Shown here: piece by piece, positions 1 through 4,679 of the stretch
How positions within the stretch are numbered: the first letter of the stretch is position 1
How the letters are laid out: every line of letters starts with the position of its first letter
Assembly: GCA_046542915.1 (NCBI GenBank)
Contig: JBKHAI010000039.1
Location: 1-5,568 of the forward strand
DNA from: SKVL01 sp046542915
Lineage (GTDB): Bacteria; Patescibacteriota; Minisyncoccia; Phycocordibacterales; CSBR16-193
Reading direction: 5' to 3'
Length of the DNA stretch: 5,568 bases
Position numbers and translations under genes: made by a program
The notes under the pieces: model-generated
Seen by the model: only the letters and a program-made list of their open reading frames with translations
What the model was told of the DNA's origin: nothing
Database searches by the model: none

Positions 1-31
1 GATGAGAGTTCGATTCTCTCTAGCCACCCCA
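1..31 (+). tRNA. tRNA-His, 3' end only (truncated by window edge)
   Basis: The visible part contains the T-arm (stem GAGAG 4-8 with CTCTC 16-20, loop TTCGATT 9-15). The 3' acceptor strand TAGCCAC (21-27), discriminator base C (28) and an encoded CCA (29-31) follow. A C at position 73 together with the acceptor strand TAGCCAC is the hallmark of bacterial tRNA-His, whose extra 5' G pairs with that C. The anticodon and 5' half lie outside the window, so the identity rests on the acceptor end alone. The 3' end is copied twice more downstream, once inverted and once direct. Confidence 0.75.
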
Positions 32-76
32 AAATAATGAGCTGAATGCGGTAGCGTTCAGCAATTATATTTTGGG
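28..76 (+). other. long imperfect hairpin abutting the tRNA-His 3' end
   Basis: CCCAAAATA (28-36) pairs with TATTTTGGG (68-76). Inside, 41-49 (GCTGAATGC) pairs with 54-62 (GCGTTCAGC) through one G-U pair, closing a GGTA loop. The arms can be lengthened: TTCTCTCTA (14-22) pairs with TAGAGAGAA (83-91), and TTCG (9-12) with CGAA (93-96). No T-run follows, so it does not look like an ordinary intrinsic terminator. In a precursor transcript it would compete with the tRNA T-arm and acceptor stem. It may act in termination or 3' processing, or may simply be the end of an inserted element. Confidence 0.55.
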
Positions 77-103
77 CGCAGGTAGAGAGAAGCGAAAGAC
101 GGA

Positions 104-136
104 GGCGGTTTACCCACGACTTTAGTCGGGGTCGCC
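104..136 (+). other. GC-rich stem-loop
   Basis: GGCG (104-107) pairs with CGCC (133-136). Inside it, CCC (113-115) pairs with GGG (129-131), then after a bulged A, CGAC (117-120) pairs with GTCG (125-128) around a TTTA loop. It lies inside the tRNA-end-bounded element and is one arm of the proposed multi-hairpin fold. Confidence 0.55.
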
Positions 137-178
137 GAGTCCGGGGAGGTGAGAAGCGAACACTTGGAGCTTTGCAAG

Positions 179-227
179 ACCTTTTGAGGTATTTTCAGAA
201 TGAAGTGAATGAAAATATCCAAAAGGT
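179..227 (+). other. long stem-loop, about 18 bp with one bulge
   Basis: ACCTTTTG (179-186) pairs with CAAAAGGT (220-227). After a bulged A (187), GGTATTTTCA (188-197) pairs with TGAAAATATC (210-219), including one G-U pair, leaving a 12-nt purine-rich loop (198-209). A smaller hairpin, CTTG 163-166 with CAAG 175-178, abuts it directly, so the two could stack. There is no T-tract. This is the strongest local hairpin in the gene-free stretch. Confidence 0.6.
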
Positions 228-298
228 GTACAGTTTCTGTAAGAAAGTTCTTAACGAAGACGAGCGCTGAGCGAAGTCTGAGTTTAGAAACTTGACCC

Positions 299-321
299 CG
301 ATTCTCTCTAGCCGCCCCAAA
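299..321 (+). repeat. second direct copy of the tRNA-His 3' end (attachment-site-like)
   Basis: Positions 299-321 match 11-33 at 22 of 23 bases; the single change is A26 to G314. The copy covers the second half of the T-arm, the acceptor strand, CCA and two following A residues. It lacks the 5' half of the T-stem (bases 291-298 are unrelated), so it is not a working tRNA. A displaced tRNA 3' end is what a tyrosine-recombinase integration leaves behind, but no integrase is present in the 288 bp between the copies. The A-to-G change improves pairing with the inverted copy at 74-78. Confidence 0.7.
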
Positions 322-430
322 GCACTAAAGTGCAAGCACGAGATCTCAAGCACCAAGCATCAAATAAATTCCAAATCCCAAATACGAGATCTGAAACAGT
401 ATCAAAATACTAAATTCAAAACAGTATGAT
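322..430. repeat. A/C-rich degenerate intergenic repeat stretch
   Basis: This spacer is rich in A and C on the + strand, with irregular CAAAT/CCAAATC-like units around 349-385. It also has a direct repeat ACGAGATCT (338-346 and 384-392), a small GCAC/GTGC hairpin (322-333), and AAACAGTAT twice (394-402 and 419-427). No coding potential is seen. Similar low-complexity spacers are familiar from CPR-type genomes; that comparison is from memory. Confidence 0.45.
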
Positions 431-466
431 CTTATAGAACGTAAGAGTGATGTCTAATCTTTGACG

Positions 467-502
467 TTGACATAAATATCCTGTTGTATATACTGTGGTT
501 AT
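467..502 (+). promoter_or_regulatory. promoter of the toxin-antitoxin operon, probably leaderless
   Basis: A perfect -35 TTGACA (467-472) is followed after 16 bp by a -10 TATACT (489-494). A start site about 7-8 bases past the -10 falls at 501-502, immediately before the ATG at 503, so the transcript should begin at or next to the start codon. The -10 lies within the palindrome GTATATAC (486-493), a plausible operator for autoregulation by the ribbon-helix-helix antitoxin, as is known for RelB-type modules. ATACTGT (490-496) is the inverse of the ACAGTAT motif found twice upstream. Confidence 0.65.
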
Positions 503-778
503 ATGAAAACGGTGATAAATATAAAAGCGGATAAAGAGGTAAAAGAAAATGCTCAAAAGGTAGCCCAAGAGCTTGGTCTGCCTCTTAGTGTGGTGATAAA
601 CGCTTTTTTGAAGGACTTTATTCGCAATAGAGGTGTCGCTTTTTCGGCTATTCCTCGCATGACTTCCACCTTAGAAAACTTACTGGGCAAGGTTGAGGAG
701 GACATTGCGGAAAACAAAAATATGTCCAAAGCTTTCTCTTCCGCGGAGGAGGCTAATGAGTATTTGGATAATTTATGA
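503..778 (+). CDS. RelB/DinJ-family type II antitoxin
   Basis: A 91-residue protein. The N-terminal half has a ribbon-helix-helix layout: a short strand (residues 2-8, TVINIKA), helix 1 (about 10-24) and helix 2 (about 28-43, PLSVVINAFLKDFIR). This is the dimeric DNA-binding fold of RelB/DinJ antitoxins. The acidic C-terminal part (about 57-91, ending EEANEYLDNL) is the expected toxin-wrapping tail. The antitoxin should neutralise the downstream RelE/YafQ-like toxin and, with it, repress the operon. The stop codon overlaps the toxin start as ATGA (775-778), implying translational coupling. The start at 503 fits the family's usual N-terminus and lies where transcription is predicted to begin. 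Family assignment is by recognised sequence pattern. Confidence 0.88.
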   Translation: MKTVINIKADKEVKENAQKVAQELGLPLSVVINAFLKDFIRNRGVAFSAIPRMTSTLENLLGKVEEDIAENKNMSKAFSSAEEANEYLDNL

Positions 779-1035
779 AAATAAAATTTCATAAGAATTT
801 TGAGAAAAAGTATAAAAAACTACCGACCAAGCTTAGATCAAAGGTTAAGGATCGAAATAGAATATTTTCTGAAGACCCCTTTGACCCGGTTTTAAATAAC
901 CACGCATTGCAAGGTAGATACCGTGGGTATAGAAGTATTAATATTACGGGAGATATAAGAGTTGTTTACCGATTCTTGGATAAGAATAAAGCGTTATTTG
1001 TAGATATTGATTCACATAGCAATCTATATAGATAG
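775..1035 (+). CDS. YafQ/RelE-family mRNA interferase toxin
   Basis: An 86-residue basic protein with the RelE-superfamily pattern. The N-terminus FHKNFEKKYKKLP is lysine-rich, a HALQGRYRGYRSI block (43-55) comes next, then GDIRVVYRF (59-67) and a C-terminal DSHSNLYR (79-86). By alignment to E. coli YafQ from memory, His43, Asp60 and His81 match catalytic His50, Asp67 and His87. Tyr85 takes the place of Phe91, Asn56 replaces His63, and Ile61 replaces Trp68. Family members cut mRNA on the ribosome; activity here is inferred. The gene overlaps the antitoxin by 4 bp. No Shine-Dalgarno sits at usual spacing (a GGAGGAGG at 745-752 is over 20 nt upstream), so translation probably depends on coupling. 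No clear terminator follows. Confidence 0.85.
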   Translation: MKIKFHKNFEKKYKKLPTKLRSKVKDRNRIFSEDPFDPVLNNHALQGRYRGYRSINITGDIRVVYRFLDKNKALFVDIDSHSNLYR

Positions 1036-1138
1036 ATCAAAATAAGGAATATAAACTGCTGCACTATGTACTAGTTTTCCTAAAAAGAGCGGGGGAGTTC
1101 GGATTAGGCCACTTCTCTTAGTTTAAATCAAGAGGTTG

Positions 1139-1147
1139 TGTTATAAT
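1139..1147 (+). promoter_or_regulatory. extended -10 promoter for the TM-helix protein gene
   Basis: TGTTATAAT carries a consensus TATAAT (1142-1147) preceded by the TGn extension. No good -35 is seen at 16-18 bp upstream, as is common for extended -10 promoters. Transcription from about 1154 would give a leader of about 36 nt that is A-rich and has no Shine-Dalgarno near the ATG at 1190. Confidence 0.5.
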
Positions 1148-1189
1148 TAAATAATAAGTCGAGAAGATCTTAAAATAATAAAAAATATT

Positions 1190-1861
1190 ATGAATGAAAC
1201 AAATAACGTTGCCGAGGTCTTACAGGGATCAATGGCGGATCTCTGGGGTGTCTTTATACTCCATATACCTGTTATTGTTGCTGCTTTGTTGGTTTTAATA
1301 CTCGGTTTGATCCTAGCGCCTTTATTGGGCAATATAGCTCGCCGGGTTGTTAATTTGACCAACGCCGATCGCTTGGCGGAGCAAGCCGGTCTTGCTGAAG
1401 AGTTGAAAAAGATCGGCCTGCAATTTACCATCTCGGGATTAGTGGGGGGCCTTGTAAAATGGTTCTTCCTTCTGGTCTTCTTCGTTGCTACGGTTGATAT
1501 TTTAGGATGGGATAGATTAACTGATGTTTTGTATGAGCTTCTTTTCTTCGTTCCTGATCTGATAGTCGCCGTGGTCATTCTTACCGTTGGTTTGATCGTC
1601 GGTAATTTACTGGACCGAATGATAGTAAAAAAGATAGAACTTTCCAAGGTCTCTATATCACACGGACCTTTGATCGGCGCTTTTGCCAAGTGGTCCATTA
1701 TCGTTTTTGCCACTCTTACCGCCTTGTATCAGTTAGGTGTGGCGCAGGAGCTTATAATAATACTGTTTGCCGGTTTGGTGTTGACCTTCTCACTGGCTTT
1801 CGGGCTTGGGGGAAGGCAAAAAGCCGCCGAGGTCATAGAGCGGCTTGATAAGTCCAAATAA
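1190..1861 (+). CDS. MscS-related 'conserved TM helix' membrane protein (putative mechanosensitive channel-like)
   Basis: A 223-residue integral membrane protein with about five hydrophobic segments (roughly 22-46, 82-104, 115-141, 161-182 and 185-205). It matches the pattern of the conserved TM-helix family related to small-conductance mechanosensitive channels: repeated helix units with VPDLIVAVVILTVGLIVGN-like cores, and a closing SLAFGLGGRQKAAEVIERL motif (about 201-219). In MscS-type proteins the equivalent glycine-rich helix lines the pore. The soluble beta-domain of true MscS is absent, so channel activity is inferred, not shown. A turnover-prone linker of charged residues (about 50-75) separates the first and second helices. 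The gene is monocistronic by its own promoter and ends at the shared terminator facing clpB. Confidence 0.75.
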   Translation: MNETNNVAEVLQGSMADLWGVFILHIPVIVAALLVLILGLILAPLLGNIARRVVNLTNADRLAEQAGLAEELKKIGLQFTISGLVGGLVKWFFLLVFFVATVDILGWDRLTDVLYELLFFVPDLIVAVVILTVGLIVGNLLDRMIVKKIELSKVSISHGPLIGAFAKWSIIVFATLTALYQLGVAQELIIILFAGLVLTFSLAFGLGGRQKAAEVIERLDKSK

Positions 1862-1864
1862 ACT

Positions 1865-1896
1865 AAAAAAGACTCCCTTTTGGGAGTCTTTTTTTT
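1865..1896. terminator. bidirectional intrinsic terminator between the TM-helix gene and clpB
   Basis: GACTCCC (1871-1877) pairs with GGGAGTC (1882-1888) around a TTTT loop. A run of eight T follows on the + strand (1889-1896), and a run of six A precedes it (1865-1870), which reads as a T-run on the - strand. It begins just after the TAA of the + gene and touches the clpB stop codon, so it can serve both convergent genes. Confidence 0.9.
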
Positions 1897-4477
1897 ATTC
1901 TTTCTCAAAGACTATAGCGTCACCTTTCATTTTAGCTTCCACTTGGTCGCCTTCGTTTATCTTCTCTTCGATCATCTCCATTGCCAGTGAATCCAAGATC
2001 TTCGTTTGGATCACTCTTTTGAGAGGTCTGGCACCGAAAACAGGATCATATCCTTCTTCGGCCAAGTGTTCTTTTACCTCGTTTTTTATGTTGAGTTCTA
2101 TATCTTTTTCTCTTAATTGATCTCTGACATCTTTTATCTGGATCTCCACGATATTCTTGATGTCTTCACGGCTGAGTCTGTGGAAGATTATGGTATTATC
2201 AACTCGGTTTAAGAACTCGGGACGGAAATGACCTCTGACTGTCTCCATTACTTTTTCTTTCATTGACCCTTCATCTTGTCCATCCCAGGTGGAGATCACG
2301 TCGCTTCCCAAATTAGAGGTCATTATAATGACCGAGTTTCGGAAGTCCACGGTCCTACCTTGCCCGTCGGTTAAGCGACCGTCGTCCAGTATTTGCAGTA
2401 ATATGTTAAAAACATCGTTATGAGCTTTTTCTATCTCGTCTAAAAGTATTACTGAGTAGGGACGTCGGCGTATGGTCTCCGTAAGCTGTCCTCCTTCCTC
2501 GTAACCGACATATCCCGGTGGTGCTCCGATAAGCCGGCTAACCGAGTGTTTTTCCATATACTCCGACATATCCACTCTGACCATCGCCGATTCGTCATTG
2601 AACATCGCTTCAGCCAACGCTTTGGAGAGCTCCGTTTTTCCAACTCCGGTCGGACCAAGGAATATGAAAGAACCGATGGGGCGACTGGTCTGCCCCAGAC
2701 CGGCACGTGATCTTCGTATAGCGTTGGAGACCGCTTTTATAGCTTCTTTTTGACCGATAACTCTTTTACCTAACTCTTCCTCCAGTTTGACGAGTTTTTC
2801 TTTTTCTGTTTCCAGTAATCGGGTTACCGGAATGCCTGTCCATTTGGCAATGACCTTGGCGATGTGTTCTTCGGTCACTTCTTCCGGAAGCAGGCGTTTA
2901 TCTTTGGGTAGCTTGTCCAGTTCTTCTTGGACCTTGGCTATCTTCTTTTCAATTTCGGGGATCTTGCCGTATTTTATTTCCGCCGCTTTTTGAACATTTC
3001 CCTCTCTTTCAACTCTTTCTTCTTCGGTGCGCAATTCGTCTATCTGGCTTGATAGATCACGGTGTTGGTCTATGAGGTCTTTTTCCTGTCGCCACTGAGT
3101 TTCTAACGCGGAACTTTTTTCTTTAAGATCTGCTATTTCTTTTTTCAGCTCTTCTCGGCGAGCCTTACTGTGTTCGTCTTTTTCTTTTTTCAAGGCCTCT
3201 TGCTCTATCTCCAATTGACGCAGTTTCCTTTTAATGTTATCCAGTTCTGCCGGCATACTATCTATCTCCATCTTCAAAGAAGATGTCGCCTCGTCTATAA
3301 GATCCACTGCTTTATCCGGTAAGAAACGACTGGTGATGTACCTGGCTGATAGTTTTGCCGCCGCTACTAAGGCGGGGTCGGTGATACGGACGCCGTGGTG
3401 CACTTCGTATCTTTCTTTTAATCCTCTTAAGATAGCGACAGTATCTTCAATGGAAGGCTCTTCCACGTATACCGGTTGCAATCTTCTTTCCAAAGCGGCG
3501 TCTTTTTCTATGTGTTTTCGGTACTCATTTAAAGTGGTGGCGCCTATCATCCTGAGCTTTCCTCGTGCCAACATTGGTTTTAGCATATTAGCCGCGTCAA
3601 CGGTTCCTTCCGTATTTCCGGTTCCGACGATGGTGTGAAGCTCGTCTATGAAAAGTACTATTTCGCCTTCGGCTTCCTCTATCTCTTTAAGGACCGATTT
3701 CAGTCTTTCTTCGAATTCTCCTCTGTATTTAGCTCCGGCCAACAGCGAGCTTACCTCCATGTTTATAACTTTTTTGTTCTTTAAGGTTGTCGGTACATCG
3801 CCGGAAACTATTCTCTGTGCCAGTCCTTCAACGATGGCCGTTTTTCCGACTCCGGGTTCTCCTATCAAGACCGGATTGTTCTTTGTTCTACGAGATAGCA
3901 CTTGAGTCACTCTTCTTACTTCTTCATCGCGACCTATCACAGGGTCAAGCTTACCTTCGGAGGCGGCTTTGGTGAGGTCTTGGCCATATTTCTCCAAGAC
4001 CTTGTATTTACTCTCCGGATTTGGGTCTGTTACGTTCATATTTCCTCTTACGTTTTTTAAAGACTCTTTAACATTATTATACAAGACATTGTTTTTTTCC
4101 AGAATATTTTTAGCTCTGTCGGAAGAAGAGAGGATGGCCAAAAGCAGATGCTCTGTAGAGATATATTCGTCTTTGTTCTCTTTCATCTCTTTTTCGGCAC
4201 TCTTTAGGACCTTAGAGGTCTCTCGGGAACTTTGGGGTTCCTGTTCTTGGCCGGAAAGCATCGGCAGTGAAGAGAGTAGTTCGTCCGTTTCCTTCTTTAT
4301 GTCTTCAAAAGAAGCGCCAACCTCTCTTATAAGTGCCGGTGTGGCGGTGTCTTCTTGCTCCAGTAGAGCTTTTAAAATATGTATCGGTTCCACTTGGGCG
4401 TGACGCATTTCCCGTGCTTTGGAAACCGCTTCTTCCAGCGCTTCTATTGTTCTTTGAGTGTATTGTTGATCTGGCAT
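1895..4477 (-). CDS. clpB: ClpB, ATP-dependent protein disaggregase
   Basis: A full-length 860-residue Hsp100 chaperone; E. coli ClpB has 857. The N-domain (about 1-145) has two Clp-N repeats. AAA+ domain 1 has Walker A GEPGVGKT (206-213), Walker B VLFIDE (274-279), pore loop YRGEF (251-255) and Arg fingers R331/R332. A long coiled-coil middle domain (about 400-530) marks ClpB and binds DnaK in the family. AAA+ domain 2 has Walker A GPTGVGKT (608-615), Walker B VILLDE (676-681), pore loop GYVGY (655-659), Asn722, Arg758 and sensor-2 GARPLK (815-820). No ClpP-binding IGF-type loop is seen, so it is a disaggregase and not a protease partner. It threads aggregated proteins through its hexamer in the cytosol. 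No CIRCE or sigma-32-like site is visible upstream. The start has no nearby Shine-Dalgarno, but the N-terminus fits the family. Confidence 0.97.
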   Translation of the reverse strand: MPDQQYTQRTIEALEEAVSKAREMRHAQVEPIHILKALLEQEDTATPALIREVGASFEDIKKETDELLSSLPMLSGQEQEPQSSRETSKVLKSAEKEMKENKDEYISTEHLLLAILSSSDRAKNILEKNNVLYNNVKESLKNVRGNMNVTDPNPESKYKVLEKYGQDLTKAASEGKLDPVIGRDEEVRRVTQVLSRRTKNNPVLIGEPGVGKTAIVEGLAQRIVSGDVPTTLKNKKVINMEVSSLLAGAKYRGEFEERLKSVLKEIEEAEGEIVLFIDELHTIVGTGNTEGTVDAANMLKPMLARGKLRMIGATTLNEYRKHIEKDAALERRLQPVYVEEPSIEDTVAILRGLKERYEVHHGVRITDPALVAAAKLSARYITSRFLPDKAVDLIDEATSSLKMEIDSMPAELDNIKRKLRQLEIEQEALKKEKDEHSKARREELKKEIADLKEKSSALETQWRQEKDLIDQHRDLSSQIDELRTEEERVEREGNVQKAAEIKYGKIPEIEKKIAKVQEELDKLPKDKRLLPEEVTEEHIAKVIAKWTGIPVTRLLETEKEKLVKLEEELGKRVIGQKEAIKAVSNAIRRSRAGLGQTSRPIGSFIFLGPTGVGKTELSKALAEAMFNDESAMVRVDMSEYMEKHSVSRLIGAPPGYVGYEEGGQLTETIRRRPYSVILLDEIEKAHNDVFNILLQILDDGRLTDGQGRTVDFRNSVIIMTSNLGSDVISTWDGQDEGSMKEKVMETVRGHFRPEFLNRVDNTIIFHRLSREDIKNIVEIQIKDVRDQLREKDIELNIKNEVKEHLAEEGYDPVFGARPLKRVIQTKILDSLAMEMIEEKINEGDQVEAKMKGDAIVFEKE
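4037..4050 (-). promoter_or_regulatory. possible internal ribosome binding site and start (Met147) within clpB
   Basis: Read on the - strand, TAAGAGGAAATATG places a GAGG core four bases before an in-frame ATG (4037-4039), which is codon 147. This Met lies exactly at the junction of the N-domain and the first AAA+ domain. E. coli and cyanobacterial clpB make an N-domain-less isoform from an internal start at the equivalent place (Val149 in E. coli). Initiation here is inferred. Confidence 0.45.
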
Positions 4478-4655
4478 ATTAAAAGACTTTGCAATTAATG
4501 ATCTAGATGTAAATAATATCTCCTTACTTATGAAAACAGTTTTCCTTTAAAAAAGTGTCTTATATTTGGTGTCTTTTTATTTTCTTATAAGCGTCATAAA
4601 CAATTGATCTGATAAAATGTCTTATACTAGGGGCTTTCTATGAAACTGTTTTAAG
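4478..4655. promoter_or_regulatory. clpB/mscL divergent regulatory region
   Basis: This AT-rich gap holds several symmetric elements. GAAAACAGTTTTC (4532-4544) is a perfect palindrome, and GAAACTGTTTT (4642-4652) is a related one about 110 bp away; both follow TAT. TGTCTTATA occurs at 4556-4564 and 4618-4626, and CTTATAAG (4584-4591) is a palindrome. A TATACT (4623-4628) could be a -10 for mscL but lacks a well-spaced -35. On the clpB side a TAAGGAGA (4519-4526, - strand) lies about 40 nt before the clpB ATG, too far to serve it directly. No CIRCE repeat was found. Confidence 0.4.
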
Positions 4656-4679
4656 ATGATCTGTGGTAAGATCATTTAT
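4656..4679 (+). promoter_or_regulatory. mscL extended -10 promoter overlapped by an inverted repeat
   Basis: TGGTAAGAT (4664-4672) is an extended -10 (TGn plus TAAGAT), with no convincing -35. Its predicted start site, 7-8 bases downstream, is at or next to the mscL ATG at 4680, giving a leaderless transcript. A perfect 7-bp inverted repeat, ATGATCT (4656-4662) and AGATCAT (4669-4675), straddles the -10. It is a candidate operator, or a 5' leader hairpin if transcription begins further upstream. Confidence 0.4.

Larger units (their letters stand above)
69..321. repeat. ~250-bp element bounded by inverted copies of the tRNA-His 3' end; MITE-like or structured RNA
   Basis: The left end (about 69-96) is an inverted, imperfect copy of the tRNA-His 3' end. 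The right end (299-321) is a direct copy. The two ends pair through GGGCG 74-78 with CGCCC 313-317 and TAGAGAGAA 83-91 with TTCTCTCTA 302-310. The interior holds several hairpins: 104-136, 163-178, 179-227, 258-279, and alternatives within 230-246. The 10-mer GAGAAGCGAA occurs at 87-96 and 151-160. No protein gene is apparent. I looked for recognisable signatures of tmRNA, RNase P RNA, SRP RNA and group I introns and saw none. It could be a non-autonomous mobile element that copied or targets a tRNA end, a tRNA-linked integration remnant, or an undescribed structured RNA; the sequence alone does not decide. Confidence 0.5.

Noticed and set aside
69..319. tmRNA or group I intron in the tRNA-linked segment
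   Set aside because: There is no tag-like reading frame with an Ala-Ala end and no tRNA-like 5' half as in tmRNA. No group I P/Q/R/S core was recognised, and the flanking exons would not restore an anticodon loop.
322..430. CRISPR-like array in the repetitive spacer
   Set aside because: Repeats are 9 bp or shorter, irregularly spaced and degenerate. There are no uniform repeats or spacers and no cas genes.
756..794. Tiny frame starting ATGAGTATTTGG after GGAGGAGG inside the antitoxin end
   Set aside because: Only 12 codons, overlapping the end of the antitoxin and the start of the toxin in a third frame. The purine tract is explained by antitoxin Glu codons, although an effect on coupling cannot be excluded.
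1095..1112. GAGTTCGGATTAGGCCAC resembles a gapped tRNA-His T-arm and acceptor end
   Set aside because: It needs a 7-base gap and two insertions to align and cannot fold as a T-arm. Chance similarity is more likely than a third attachment-site remnant bounding the toxin-antitoxin pair.
1147..1713. 188-codon open frame on the - strand opposite the TM-helix gene
   Set aside because: It is an antisense shadow of the membrane protein gene. Its composition (rich in Thr, Ser, Arg, Lys and Ile) resembles no family, and the + frame has a clear domain pattern and promoter.
2449..4403. Several open frames of 62-144 codons overlapping clpB on both strands
   Set aside because: All are shadows of the clpB coding frame, which has every expected ClpB motif.
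4478..4655. CIRCE (HrcA) or sigma-32-type heat-shock control of clpB
   Set aside because: No TTAGCACTC-N9-GAGTGCTAA repeat and no CTTGAA/CCCCAT-type promoter could be found on the clpB strand.
4656..4679. Upstream ATG giving MscL eight extra residues (MICGKIIY)
   Set aside because: The extra residues do not fit the MscL N-terminus, and the ATG lies in the inverted repeat and promoter, upstream of the predicted start site.
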